64,000 bases of DNA from JBBIIC01 sp037446725 (GCA_037446725.1 JBBIIC010000005.1:75455-139454), one strand, 5' to 3'; shown: positions 8,556 through 17,219, counted from the stretch's first letter. Translations and numbers: made by a program. Notes: generated by a model from the sequence alone, not told the origin.

Positions 8556-8700
8556 GCCGGACCTCCTCCGTACGCACGCATCCGGCAACGCGCACGGATG
8601 CTTCTGCAGACACGCATCGGCACCGCCGATGGCCGGCTTCGTGTCGCAGGTCACACGAGGAAGGGTTTCCGGCGGGCCCTCGCGACGGCGTGGCGCACGC
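8556..8700 (-). promoter_or_regulatory. Structured 5' leader with consecutive hairpins
   Basis: Minus-strand RNA here can fold into at least three hairpins: TCGTGT/ACACGA, GCCG/CGGC and GCATCCG/CGGATGC. The last lies just upstream of the ribosome site of the secreted-protein gene. I could not match it to a known riboswitch class. Confidence 0.3.
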
Positions 8701-8722
8701 CGGCACACCACCCCCGGTCGTG

Positions 8723-10159
8723 CTAGAGGGCGCGTGAGGCCAGCCGCGCGACCGAGTTGCGGAACCTCGCGAACACGTTCTCGCGTTCGAGCTGCTCGAG
8801 CGTCAGCTCGCGGCAGGAGGCCATGTCGGCCTCGAACTGCGCTTCGACCCGGCGCGTGATCTCCTCGTCGTAGATGAACACCATGAGCTCGTCATGAAGG
8901 CTGAACGAGCGCACGTCTATGTTGGCGGTGCCCAGCGCGCAGAAGGTCGAGTCGACGGCGAGCGACTTGGCGTGGAAGAAGCCCGCCGTGTACTGGTAGA
9001 AGCGCCCACCGGCGGCGAGCACCTTCGGGATGTAGGTGCTCGCCGCCCATAACGCGATCTTCTTGTCGGGAACGCCGGTCATCATGAAGCGCAGGTCGAT
9101 GCCGCCGAGCCCGGCGGTGAGCAGCGCGTCGTGGAAAGACTGGTCCGGAACGAAGTACGGGGACTGGATGTAGACCGAGCGGTCCGCGCTCGCCACCGCG
9201 TGCAGGAACGTCTGCTTGACCGACTCCCACTGGTCGCCGACACCGGAGTGCACGAGTTGCAGCATGATCGCCGCATCGGGGTCGGCAAGCTCCTGGCGCG
9301 GGAAGTACCGCTCGGTCCAGAGGTTCTCCTTGCGGTTGACGAACCAGCGCTCGACGAACAGGCGCTGCAGCTCGGCGACGAACGGCCCGCACACCCGCAC
9401 GTGCGTGTCGCGCCACGTCTCGAAACGCTTCCCGCCGTCGATGTACTCCTGCCCCATGTTCATGCCGCCGGTGTAGCCGACACGCCCGTCGATGACCGAG
9501 ATCTTCAGGTGGTTGCGGTAGTTGATCTCGTTGAGCTTCGTGAGGTCCGCCTCCACCTTCACGCCTGCCCGCTCAAGGGACTTGAGCTCGTCTTTCGGGT
9601 AGCGCAGCGAGCCGAAGAAGTCGTACATGACGCGGCACTGCACGCCCTCGGCCGCCTTGCGGCGGAGCACCCCGGCCACGCGCGCGGTGAGTTCGTCACG
9701 CTCCCAGATGAAGTACTGCAGGTGGATGTGGTCGGTGGCGGCCTCCATGTCGAAGATGAGCCGGTCGAACTTCTCGGCGCCGTCGATGAAGATCTCGACC
9801 GATGTCGCCGGCAGCGGGAACCCGTCGCTCTGTCGCTCGATCATCGTGATGATCTTGGCGACGTCGGTCCCGTCGTGGCGGGCACGGCGCTCGTTGGACC
9901 ACAGCAGGTGCTCGCCGTAGATCGCCGGCAGGACGCGGTGTGCCTCGGCGTCGTTGAGGGCGTCGATGCGTCGGCGGTAGCGCTGCCAGGGCCAGACGCG
10001 GCCGGCGAAGAAGTAGAGCGGGATGCCGACGATCGGCAGAAACAGCAGGATGAGAAGCCAGGCAAGCGTCGTCGACGGGTCGCGGTCCTCGTAGATGAGG
10101 ATGACCACGACGACGACGATGTAGAAGGCGATGAGCGGGGCTACGAGCTCGTTCAGCAT
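8723..10159 (-). CDS. cls: Cardiolipin synthase (phospholipase D family)
   Basis: This 478-residue protein has two N-terminal membrane helices (LIAFYIVVVVVILIY and WLLILLFLPIVGIPLYFFAG), then two phospholipase D repeats with HLKISVID and HAKSLAVD (HxKxxxxD). This is the standard layout of bacterial cardiolipin synthase, which joins two phosphatidylglycerol molecules at the membrane. ATG 10159 was chosen because the minus-strand hexamer TACACT ends six bases upstream, a leaderless arrangement. The frame continues upstream only because it runs into the remains of a DUF255 gene. Confidence 0.92.
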   Translation of the reverse strand: MLNELVAPLIAFYIVVVVVILIYEDRDPSTTLAWLLILLFLPIVGIPLYFFAGRVWPWQRYRRRIDALNDAEAHRVLPAIYGEHLLWSNERRARHDGTDVAKIITMIERQSDGFPLPATSVEIFIDGAEKFDRLIFDMEAATDHIHLQYFIWERDELTARVAGVLRRKAAEGVQCRVMYDFFGSLRYPKDELKSLERAGVKVEADLTKLNEINYRNHLKISVIDGRVGYTGGMNMGQEYIDGGKRFETWRDTHVRVCGPFVAELQRLFVERWFVNRKENLWTERYFPRQELADPDAAIMLQLVHSGVGDQWESVKQTFLHAVASADRSVYIQSPYFVPDQSFHDALLTAGLGGIDLRFMMTGVPDKKIALWAASTYIPKVLAAGGRFYQYTAGFFHAKSLAVDSTFCALGTANIDVRSFSLHDELMVFIYDEEITRRVEAQFEADMASCRELTLEQLERENVFARFRNSVARLASRAL

Positions 10160-10207
10160 GCCGCCAGTGTACCCGAGGGTGTGCGGACGGCGGCCGGACC
10201 GGTTAGC

Positions 10208-10516
10208 GCCGCCGCGCCCGGAGATCGCATGCACCGCATCCATGTGGATGGCGTCGACGTCCGGGCGCTCTTCGCGGTCGACCTTCACGGGCACGAAGTT
10301 CGTGTTGAGCAGCAGGGCGGTCGCGGTGTCGTCGAAGCTCTCGTGCTCCATGACGTGACACCAGTGACACGCCGAGTAGCCCACACCGAGGAAGATCGGC
10401 TTGTCTTCCGCACGAGCGCGCTCGAACGCCTCGGGCCCTCATGGATGCCAGTCGACGGGGTTGCCCGAAAGCTGGAGCGGGTAGGGGCTGGTCTAGGCGG
10501 CGAGGCGGTTCGGCAT
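10208..10516 (-). pseudogene. Remnant of DUF255/YyaL thioredoxin-domain gene
   Basis: Reading from ATG 10516 on the minus strand gives MPNRLAA*TSPYPLQ, NPVDWHP*GPEAFERARAED, then KPIFLGVGYSACHWCHVMEH and VPVKVDREERPDVDAIHM. This follows the start of the YyaL/DUF255 family (thioredoxin-like domain plus six-hairpin glycosidase-like domain), with two stop codons inside one unbroken frame. Similarity ends after about 100 codons and the rest of the roughly 650-residue protein is missing. The gene is a 5' fragment inactivated by point mutations and deletion. Confidence 0.88.
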
Positions 10517-10547
10517 CGGCAGCTCCGGTCTGGTGCGGGCGATGCCG

Positions 10548-10979
10548 CTAGGGGGAGACGAGCCCGGGTGGGATAGGCAGCGGACGGATCTCGTCGTATG
10601 CGCCGATGACGCGCACGGCGTCGGCGCGGCCCTGCGGCGGATATGACTCGGCTATCGCCCCGGAGACCCAGACGTCAACGACGTCGCGCACCTCGAGGTC
10701 CGCAAACTCGATGAGCTCGCCTTCGCGATCGAACACCTCGGTGTTCTCGTCGATGCTGGCCGCGATCGAGTCGAGCTCGAGAACCTCGCCGAGCGAGTCG
10801 TGCCAGACCACGAGGACGACGCCGCCGGATTCATCGCCGGGCGTGATCTCGGTGATGACGCCTCGGATGGTCGGATCGGTGTCGGGCGGGGTGGGGGCAC
10901 AACCGGCGACGCCCAGTCCGACAGCCAGCATCAGGGCGGCCAACAGTGCCGCGCGGGCGCGTACACAGCGAACGCGCAT
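10548..10979 (-). CDS. Hypothetical lipoprotein
   Basis: This 143-residue protein starts at ATG 10979 (AAGGGAG upstream) with a basic N-terminus, a hydrophobic core and the lipobox GVAGC near residue 27. The mature part looks like a small beta-rich domain (IRGVITEITPG, ENTEVFDREGE, LEVRDVVDVWVSG), reminiscent of small extracytoplasmic OB-like domains. The specific family was not identified. Confidence 0.65.
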   Translation of the reverse strand: MRVRCVRARAALLAALMLAVGLGVAGCAPTPPDTDPTIRGVITEITPGDESGGVVLVVWHDSLGEVLELDSIAASIDENTEVFDREGELIEFADLEVRDVVDVWVSGAIAESYPPQGRADAVRVIGAYDEIRPLPIPPGLVSP

Positions 10980-11120
10980 GGTGAGACTCCCTTCGCTTGA
11001 GGTGCTGCAGCGAGGCGCTGCCGCACCCCGTCCAATCATACGACGCCGGGGACGTCATCCCTCGGCACCAGTATGACGAGGTTATGCCCCAACGCGTTCG
11101 GTCTGCATCCGTGCCCCCCT

Positions 11121-12110
11121 CTAAGGCTCCATCCGTCTGCGGCGTTCGCGTGCGGTCGGGTAGCGGCGCTCGTCAGGCCCCACGGTCTCGGGCTCGGCGG
11201 CGAAGAAGACCGCGTGGAGCACGGAGTCGGCAACCACGAGCGCCGACCCGAGGAAGCCAGGGCCGGTGTAGCGGTAGCTCGTGCCGTCGCCCGGCGAGTC
11301 GTGCGTGGTGGCGATAGCGTCGCTCAGCCCGACGAGCCACTCCCTGGCGATGCGCCCATCGTCGGCACCCGCCTTCGGCTCGCGTGTCAGCGCGTCGAGC
11401 GCGTAGGAGCGCACCAGGCGCGGATGGATGCGGGCGTAGGCACCCGGTGTGGCGAGCACATCGAAACCGACGACCCCACCTGCCCACAATGCGAACAGAC
11501 CGGTCTGCCCCTCGTGCAGGGGAAAGTCGTTCTCGAGCGAGGCGATCATGCCCGCGCGCTTCTCGTAGACATCGCGCATGGCGTCGGTGGAGGAGTGCAC
11601 CGCGTGGCGGTTCTGCAACTGCTCGACCTCGTCCCACACGGCACACTGGTCCGAGCGGTAACTGAGCCCGGAGCGCACGCTGGCGGTCACGGACCGGTGC
11701 GCGGTGCGCCGTACCGCCGGCACCGCCACGTGCCCCGAGTCCTCGAAGCGCTCGGAGATGTGGCGCCAGCGCCCGCGCTCGGTGCAGCTCACCGGCACGA
11801 CGGTCTTCGCGCCGGGGGCGAGGTAGATGCTCGTGTTGAGCACGCGGTTCTGTTTGGCGCCCACAAGCTCCTCCCCGTCGAGAACGAGCACGCCGACCGT
11901 GCCCTGGTTGCGCGCCATGAGCTCGGGCACCGAACCCCCGACGTCGACCTCGGTGATGAGCAGCGAGCCGGCGGCGAGCGCCTCGCTGAGCGTGACGAAC
12001 CCGGGAGCCCCCTCCATCTCGCCGAAGACCGGCAGCAGCGTGAGCGCTCCGGATGACGACGGCTCCCCCAGCCGGACCGTGCCGAGCAGAGTGCTGACAG
12101 TGGCGTCCAT
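11121..12110 (-). CDS. ARPP-1 domain protein
   Basis: This 329-residue protein is cytosolic by prediction. Its features (LLTLLPVFGE-type start, AGSLLITEVDVGGSVPELM, VLVLDGEELVGAKQNRVLN) match the ARPP-1 domain family found next to ADP-ribosyl-glycohydrolase and phosphatase genes. Its enzymatic role is not established. ATG 12110 follows AGAGGGGG. No partner gene of the ARG/phosphatase type is adjacent. Confidence 0.75.
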   Translation of the reverse strand: MDATVSTLLGTVRLGEPSSSGALTLLPVFGEMEGAPGFVTLSEALAAGSLLITEVDVGGSVPELMARNQGTVGVLVLDGEELVGAKQNRVLNTSIYLAPGAKTVVPVSCTERGRWRHISERFEDSGHVAVPAVRRTAHRSVTASVRSGLSYRSDQCAVWDEVEQLQNRHAVHSSTDAMRDVYEKRAGMIASLENDFPLHEGQTGLFALWAGGVVGFDVLATPGAYARIHPRLVRSYALDALTREPKAGADDGRIAREWLVGLSDAIATTHDSPGDGTSYRYTGPGFLGSALVVADSVLHAVFFAAEPETVGPDERRYPTARERRRRMEP

Positions 12111-12203
12111 GACGACCCCCTCTTCCTGCCGTCGCGCACGACGGCGAGGCCATCATGGCAGGGGGGTCTGACACGAACGGAGGGTGCCTGCGATGCAGCT
12201 GGC

Positions 12204-12608
12204 TCAGGCTCCGACGAGCCAGACCCGCGGGTGCGCGGCGTGGGCCCGGGCATCGGCGGAGTAGAGCCGGGCGTCGAGCACGTCGGCAAGGGCTGCCGAG
12301 AACGCGTCGCAGAGCGTGCACCCGAGCGCCTCGCGAGCGCGCACCGCAGCCGACACGAGCTCCTCCCCGAGCGGAACCGTCACGAGATCGAGGGCGGCGA
12401 GGTCGGTCCAGACCCGGACCGCGTCGGGGGGCTCGCTGTCGCGGGAGGCCGCACGGAGCACCTCGTAGGCGAAGAGCGTGTCGACCACGATCGTGAGTTC
12501 GCCTGCGATGTGCTTCTCGACGAGCTCGCGCGCCTGCTCTGAACCGGGCTCGTCGCGGAACCACTTGACCCCCACCGAGGCGTCGAGCACGGCGAGCGTC
12601 GTGCTCAC
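12204..12608 (-). CDS. vapC: PIN-domain ribonuclease toxin (VapC-like)
   Basis: This 134-residue protein has the acidic PIN residues in VLDASVGVKWF, an E in FAYEVLRA, and D in CDAF and YSADA. VapC toxins cleave tRNA or rRNA with these residues. Its start overlaps the upstream antitoxin gene by 4 bp. It is clearly related to the PIN protein at 44527-44928 (both start with LAVLDASVGVKWFR). Confidence 0.85.
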   Translation of the reverse strand: MSTTLAVLDASVGVKWFRDEPGSEQARELVEKHIAGELTIVVDTLFAYEVLRAASRDSEPPDAVRVWTDLAALDLVTVPLGEELVSAAVRAREALGCTLCDAFSAALADVLDARLYSADARAHAAHPRVWLVGA

Positions 12609-12904
12609 GATCCGAGTCCCCGTCCCTCGGCCCGCAGCGACCGCAACTTCTCGACCGAGGACGGCTCGAGCGCCGTCGCCGGATCGGCATGGTACTCGCG
12701 CGCGAAGCTCCTCATGTCCTCGAGGGCAAGCGTGGCCTCGCGACTGAAGCGCTCCTCGCCCTCGCGCGTACGCCGGCGCACCACGTAGTCGGCGACCGCT
12801 TCTTCCACAAGCGCGCTGCGACTCACCTGCGACCGTTCGGCAGCGGCGTCGAGTTCGTCAAGGAGCCATTCGGACAGCGCGACGGCGACCTTCCTCTTGG
12901 GCAT
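12605..12904 (-). CDS. vapB: Ribbon-helix-helix antitoxin (VapB-like)
   Basis: This 99-residue protein has an N-terminal ribbon-helix-helix (KVAVALSEWLLDELDAAAER, SRSALVEEAV). Its C-terminal part would wrap the toxin. It precedes vapC with a 4-bp overlap and should repress the pair by binding the repeats just upstream of its start. Confidence 0.82.
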   Translation of the reverse strand: MPKRKVAVALSEWLLDELDAAAERSQVSRSALVEEAVADYVVRRRTREGEERFSREATLALEDMRSFAREYHADPATALEPSSVEKLRSLRAEGRGLGS

Positions 12905-12923
12905 CGGCCCTCCTCACGGAGTA

Positions 12924-12946
12924 TTCATACCAGTTGTTCATACCAG
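12924..12946 (-). promoter_or_regulatory. Probable VapB operator: tandem TTCATACCAG repeats
   Basis: Two exact 10-bp copies (12924-12933 and 12937-12946), 13 bp apart, lie 20 bases upstream of vapB. The core TCATACC also forms the palindrome in front of the related pair at 45 kb. Confidence 0.6.
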
Positions 12947-13076
12947 GCGGCTCCTGTCGCGTCAATCAGGAATCCTCCCCGCGCCACAGTGCCAATGTGA
13001 AGTTTCTCAATCTATTGCTTGACTTTATTGATTCTTGGGTAGACACTCCTTGTGATTGCTGAGAGGAAGTGGACCC

Positions 13077-13448
13077 ATGGCACACGACTGGCACCATCTG
13101 ACGGACCTGACCGGCGACCGGGCGTTCGTAGTCACCAAGGTCCGGCTCAAGGAGAGCGGCGTTTCGATCGAGGGCGAGTTCGAACCCCCGCTGCTCGCTC
13201 AGCTGAGCTACGAGGACCAGGTCTTCGTGGGCGAGTTCGTCCGCAGCCACGGCTCGATCAAGCAGATGGAGAAGGCGTTCGGCGTGAGCTACCCCACGAT
13301 CAAGAATCGGCTCAACCGCATCGCGTCGAGGCTGCAGCTCGTGCACGTGGAGTCCGAGCCGCCCGCCGCACCCGCCGAGGAGGTGCTCGACCTGCTCGAG
13401 CGCGGCGAGATCACAGCGGCCGAGGCCGCGGAGAGGATGCGGCGATGA
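13077..13448 (+). CDS. DUF2089 domain transcription-factor-like protein
   Basis: This 123-residue protein has the DUF2089 core: a beta segment (VSIEGEFEPPLLAQLSYEDQ), then a helix-turn-helix-like VRSHGSIKQMEKAFGVSYPT followed by IKNRLNRI. The C-terminus (AEEVLDLLERGEITAAEAAERM) is a SHOCT-like helical pair. No N-terminal zinc ribbon is present, unlike longer members. ATG 13077 follows GAGGAAG. It heads a three-gene operon and overlaps the next gene by ATGA. A likely promoter is TTGACT with GACACT 17 bases on, just upstream. Confidence 0.8.
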   Translation: MAHDWHHLTDLTGDRAFVVTKVRLKESGVSIEGEFEPPLLAQLSYEDQVFVGEFVRSHGSIKQMEKAFGVSYPTIKNRLNRIASRLQLVHVESEPPAAPAEEVLDLLERGEITAAEAAERMRR

Positions 13449-13735
13449 ACGCCTACCTGCCCCCGCTCGTCATCGACGTGCGCATCAGGGAGTTCCACTC
13501 GCGAACCTTCCGCATCTGGCTGCCGCTGTTCCTGCTGTGGCCGGTGCTGTTCGTGCTCTTCGGGTTCGCCTTGCTGGTAGCTGCGCTGGTGGATGCGGCG
13601 CTTCTCGCGTCAGGCGCCCGGTACCACCACTACACCCTACTCCTCCTCGGCAGTCTGCGCGTGCTCGCCGGGGTGCGCGGGACCCACGTCAATGCGATCA
13701 GCGACGACAGCCTCGTTAAGGTCAACATCTACTGA
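13445..13735 (+). CDS. Small membrane protein in DUF2089 operon
   Basis: This 96-residue protein has one long or two short hydrophobic helices (IWLPLFLLWPVLFVLFGFAL and LLVAALVDAALLAS). Its start overlaps the DUF2089 stop (ATGA), implying translational coupling. Genes of this kind lie between DUF2089 and SHOCT-like genes in other genomes, but no function is assigned. Confidence 0.7.
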   Translation: MNAYLPPLVIDVRIREFHSRTFRIWLPLFLLWPVLFVLFGFALLVAALVDAALLASGARYHHYTLLLLGSLRVLAGVRGTHVNAISDDSLVKVNIY

Positions 13736-13749
13736 AGGGACTGAGAACG

Positions 13750-14190
13750 ATGAGTGAAGACCGCAAGCGCATTCTTGCCATGCTGGCCGAGGGCAAGATC
13801 ACGGCCGACGAGGCCGACCTGCTCCTCGACTCGCTCGCAACGCCCGCAACCGAGCCCGCAGCCGAGCCTTCCCCGTCCGCCGACTGGCCGACCGGACCCT
13901 CGGCAACCGGCGGCACCCCGAAGTTCCTCTACGTAAAGGTGACCGGCGGCAAGGACAAGGTCGACGTGAAGGTTCCGCTCTCGGTCCTGCGTGCCGGCCT
14001 CAAGCTGACCTCGCTCATCCCGCCGCAGGCGATGGACCAGATCAACGAGTCCATGGGTGAGCACGGCATGTCTCTCGACTTCAACAACCTCAAGCCCGAG
14101 GACATCGAGGAGCTCATCACGAGCCTGCGCGAGATGGAGATCAACGTTCACTCGGAGAGCGGCGAGAACGTCCGGGTCTTCTGCGCCTGA
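13750..14190 (+). CDS. SHOCT-like domain protein of DUF2089 operon
   Basis: This 146-residue soluble protein begins with a SHOCT-like motif (ILAMLAEGKITADEADLLLD), has an Ala/Pro/Glu linker, then a compact domain (FLYVKVTGGKDKVDVKVPLS, IEELITSLREMEINVHSESG). The same type of helical motif ends the DUF2089 protein, so the two may interact through it. It lies 14 bases after the membrane gene, so the three form one unit, possibly an envelope-stress module. Confidence 0.72.
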   Translation: MSEDRKRILAMLAEGKITADEADLLLDSLATPATEPAAEPSPSADWPTGPSATGGTPKFLYVKVTGGKDKVDVKVPLSVLRAGLKLTSLIPPQAMDQINESMGEHGMSLDFNNLKPEDIEELITSLREMEINVHSESGENVRVFCA

Positions 14191-14262
14191 GACGACGAAC
14201 CGAGGCGGTCGGCTTCCGAGCAACACCACGCTGACGCGTGGAATGACCGAGGGAGGACTTCG

Positions 14263-14421
14263 ATGGCATCGAGCAACAACCAGGCTGCATGCGGCGCCGG
14301 CGTCGGCGGGATCTGGTTCATCGGCTGGCTGTTCACGATCGGCTTTGCCGAGCTCTCGTTCTGGTCCGGCGTGCTCGGCCTGTTCATCTGGCCGTACTAC
14401 CTCGGTGTGGCGATCAGGTAG
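14263..14421 (+). CDS. Small membrane protein, 52 residues
   Basis: A short frame with GGGAGGA upstream of ATG 14263 encodes MASSNNQAACGAG followed by two hydrophobic segments (IWFIGWLFTIGFAEL and VLGLFIWPYYLGVAI). It lies 72 bases downstream of the SHOCT-like gene in the same direction and may belong to that operon. The aromatic-rich sequence resembles small cytoplasmic-membrane proteins of unknown function. Confidence 0.65.
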   Translation: MASSNNQAACGAGVGGIWFIGWLFTIGFAELSFWSGVLGLFIWPYYLGVAIR

Positions 14422-14427
14422 GACGCC

Positions 14428-14973
14428 TCAGGTCTCCCGCAGGCGGGAGCGCCGCCTGCGACTGTAGAGCATGACGACCACCGCGAGCGCGGCGAGGCCC
14501 ACGAGCAGAGGCGCGACGAGAGCGAGAACCGCGGTGACGAACGCGACCGCGTCCTCGGCAAAGCTTGCCACCGGCGCGCCCACGCCACCCGTCGCCGCGT
14601 TGACCGCAGGCCGGGTGGTCGCCTTGGCGGCGTGCACGCTCCCCGCGACGAGCACGCCCGCGACGACCCAGACTACCGGGTGCATCCTCCCCGACTCGCT
14701 CGTCGCCGCCACGAACAGCAGGCCGCCGGCCGCGGGCCGCACGAACGTCTGGATCGCGTCGTTGACGCTGTCGACCGCCGGCACCTTGTCCGCGACGACC
14801 TCGACCACGAGCAGCACGGCGATGAGCGCGATCGCCCACCACTCGCCGAGCAGCGCGTACGGTTCGGAGAGAGCGATCCAGCCGAGGCGCTGCGCCACGG
14901 CCACCGTGAGCAGCGGTATGTAGGCGTTCAGGCCCGCCGGGATGGCGAGCCCGAGTCCGGTGAGAATGTCCAT
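14428..14973 (-). CDS. DUF4126 family membrane protein
   Basis: This 181-residue protein has about five hydrophobic segments and the DUF4126 start (LTGLGLAIPAGLNAYIPLL), with an internal VVADKVPAVDSVNDAIQTFV. The function of the family is unknown. ATG 14973 is preceded at six bases by TACAAT (minus strand), so the message is probably leaderless. It ends with a basic tail and converges on the 52-residue membrane protein. Confidence 0.78.
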   Translation of the reverse strand: MDILTGLGLAIPAGLNAYIPLLTVAVAQRLGWIALSEPYALLGEWWAIALIAVLLVVEVVADKVPAVDSVNDAIQTFVRPAAGGLLFVAATSESGRMHPVVWVVAGVLVAGSVHAAKATTRPAVNAATGGVGAPVASFAEDAVAFVTAVLALVAPLLVGLAALAVVVMLYSRRRRSRLRET

Positions 14974-15072
14974 ACCGGGATTGTACGACGTGTGCGGTCG
15001 GGTACACCCCCGACATCGGTCCTGCACCCGTTGCCGGGCCATGGACGCACGTCCACCGGGGCCCCGCTCAGG

Positions 15073-15078
15073 TACGAT
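15073..15078 (+). promoter_or_regulatory. -10 box TACGAT upstream of the Kef-type antiporter
   Basis: TACGAT ends five bases before GTG 15084, the near-leaderless arrangement that recurs in this window. Confidence 0.5.
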
Positions 15079-15083
15079 ACCGT

Positions 15084-17072
15084 GTGACGGGTTGGGGGTG
15101 GGACATGTTCTCGTTGCTCTTCGACATCACGGTCATCCTCGTACTGATGGTCGCTGCCGCGATCGCCTGCCACCGTCTCAATCTGCCGTCATCGATCGGC
15201 TTCTTGCTCGCGGGCGTCCTTGCGGGCCCGGGCGTGCTCGGCCTGGTGCGCAGCACACACGAGATCGAGCTCATCGCCGAGATCGGCGTCGTTCTCCTGC
15301 TGTTCGTTATCGGCCTGGAGTTCTCGTTAGGCGATCTGGCGCACATGCGGCGCCAGTTCACGGTCGGTGGATCTATCCAGTTCTTCGGCACGGCCCTGGT
15401 GATCGGTGGCCTGACCTGGTGGAGCGGCTACTCGCCGCAACAAAGCGTCTACCTCGGCTTCGTCGTCGCACTGTCGAGTACCGCCGTCGTTCTCAAGATG
15501 CTCCAGGAGCGAGCGGAACTCGACTCCCCGCACGGACGCTCCATCCTCGCGTCGTTGATCTATCAGGACCTGGCCGTCGTCCCGGTGATGCTCACCGCAC
15601 CCGTGCTCGCCGGCGCCCTCAGCGATTCGCTCGCGCTCTCGATCGGCGGACTGCTCCTGCGCATCGCGGCCGTGGCGGCCTTCGGCTACCTCGCCTACCG
15701 GTGGGCGATCCCCTGGCTGCTGGAGCGCATCACCGCGACGCGGAGCTCCGAGGCCTTCCTGCTCGGCGTGATAGCCATCTGCATCGGCATCGCGGTCATG
15801 ACCCAGTCGCTCGGCCTGTCGCTCGCGCTGGGCGCCTTCCTCGCCGGTATCCTCATCTCCGAATCGGACTACTCGCACCAGGCCGTCACGGTGATCCTGC
15901 CGTTCCGCGACGTGTTCATGAGCCTGTTCTTCGTCTCCCTGGGGCTGCTTCTCGACGTCGAATTCCTGCTGGCGAATCCGCTGCGACTCGCCCTGCTCAC
16001 CGCCGGCATCCTGGTCATCAAACCGATCGTCGCTGCTGCCGCCTCCCTCGTCGTGGGCCTGCCCACCAGGGGTGCCGTGCTCTCGGGTCTCGCACTCGGG
16101 CAGGTCGGCGAGTTCTCGCTCGTCGCGACCCAGGCCGGGGTGGCGGCGGGACTACTCGGCAACGACGTCTTCCAGACCGTGCTGGACACCGCGGTGCTCA
16201 GCATGCTGCTCACCCCGGCGCTCTTCGCCATCGGGCCACGTCTGGCTGACCGTGCGTGCCGCAGTCCGATCGCCCGGCTCGAGACGCCGCGGTTCAGCCC
16301 CGCACGCGTGGGCTCGGCACACACCTATACCGGCCACGTGCTCATTGTGGGGTTCGGGGTGACCGGATCGAATGTCGCCAGGACTGCACACGCGGCGGAC
16401 GTGCCGTACGCGATCATCGAGCTCAACGCCGCCACGGTAGGCAGGGCGACCGAGGCCGGAGAGCCGATCCACTACGGGGACGCAACCCAGGAGACGATCC
16501 TCAGGCATGTCGATGTCGACAAGGCGAGGGCGATCGTCGTAGTGATCGACGATCCGCCCGGGGCCCGGCGTGTGGTGGAGTTGGCCAGGCGCCTGGCCCC
16601 GGATGCCTACATCCTCGTGCGCAGCAGGTATCTCCGGGAGGTCGAGGCGCTGCACGCTCTGGGAGCCGACGAGGTGATCGCCGACGAGCTCGAGGTCTCC
16701 GTCGAAGTCTTTGCACGGGTCCTTGCGCGCATGCTCGTGCCCCGCGAGGACATCAAGCGACTGATCGAAGAGGTACGGGGCGACTGGCGCAGGATGGCGC
16801 GGACGTTCGCGCGGGACGCCACCTCAGTTCCCGACCTGCGCGTCGACGTGCCCGACCTGATCACGCACACACTTCGGCTCGGTCCCAACTCGCCACTCGT
16901 CGGCAAGACGATCGCCGAGAGCCGCCTGCGCGCGGACCACGCTGTGACGATACTCGCGATCACGAGGAGCGGGGAGTCGCTCGGCAACCCGCACGGCGAC
17001 ACGCCGCTCCTCGAGGGCGACGTCCTGTTCGTGATCGGCCCGCTCGATTGGGAGCCGGCATCGGTGACGTAG
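15084..17072 (+). CDS. Kef-type CPA2 cation:proton antiporter with TrkA domains
   Basis: This 662-residue protein contains a 12-13 helix CPA2 domain (residues 1 to about 385; LYQD-type motif SLIYQDLAVVPV, GLALGQVGEFSLV). A TrkA-N nucleotide-binding domain (VLIVGFGVTGSN, about 412) and a TrkA-C domain at the end follow. It should exchange K+ or Na+ for protons under nucleotide control. GTG 15084 fits the -10 box five bases upstream; ATG 15105 behind a G-rich stretch is possible and would remove seven residues. A 7-bp hairpin (CCGGTCC/GGACCGG) follows the gene. Confidence 0.88.
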   Translation: MTGWGWDMFSLLFDITVILVLMVAAAIACHRLNLPSSIGFLLAGVLAGPGVLGLVRSTHEIELIAEIGVVLLLFVIGLEFSLGDLAHMRRQFTVGGSIQFFGTALVIGGLTWWSGYSPQQSVYLGFVVALSSTAVVLKMLQERAELDSPHGRSILASLIYQDLAVVPVMLTAPVLAGALSDSLALSIGGLLLRIAAVAAFGYLAYRWAIPWLLERITATRSSEAFLLGVIAICIGIAVMTQSLGLSLALGAFLAGILISESDYSHQAVTVILPFRDVFMSLFFVSLGLLLDVEFLLANPLRLALLTAGILVIKPIVAAAASLVVGLPTRGAVLSGLALGQVGEFSLVATQAGVAAGLLGNDVFQTVLDTAVLSMLLTPALFAIGPRLADRACRSPIARLETPRFSPARVGSAHTYTGHVLIVGFGVTGSNVARTAHAADVPYAIIELNAATVGRATEAGEPIHYGDATQETILRHVDVDKARAIVVVIDDPPGARRVVELARRLAPDAYILVRSRYLREVEALHALGADEVIADELEVSVEVFARVLARMLVPREDIKRLIEEVRGDWRRMARTFARDATSVPDLRVDVPDLITHTLRLGPNSPLVGKTIAESRLRADHAVTILAITRSGESLGNPHGDTPLLEGDVLFVIGPLDWEPASVT

Positions 17073-17110
17073 ATCGACGAGCAGCACCGCGAGAAGCGGG
17101 ATGCAGGCGT

Positions 17111-17128
17111 CCGGTCCCGCAGGACCGG
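17111..17128 (+). terminator. Hairpin after antiporter gene
   Basis: CCGGTCC (17111-17117) pairs perfectly with GGACCGG (17122-17128) around a four-base loop, about 40 bases after the stop. There is no T-run, so termination is only suggested. Confidence 0.35.
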
Positions 17129-17219
17129 CGCGGGTCCGGACAGGATGTCCGTGCGGGGCTTGCACGACTGACTCGGACCCGGGGTATCAACCAAGAGGCA
17201 CCATGCGGAAGGCGGTTCT

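Noticed and set aside
8600..8690. GEMM (cyclic-di-GMP) riboswitch upstream of the secreted protein
   Set aside because: AAACC and an ACGAAGCC word are present, but the segment between them forms a different hairpin without the tetraloop helix, so the class is not supported.
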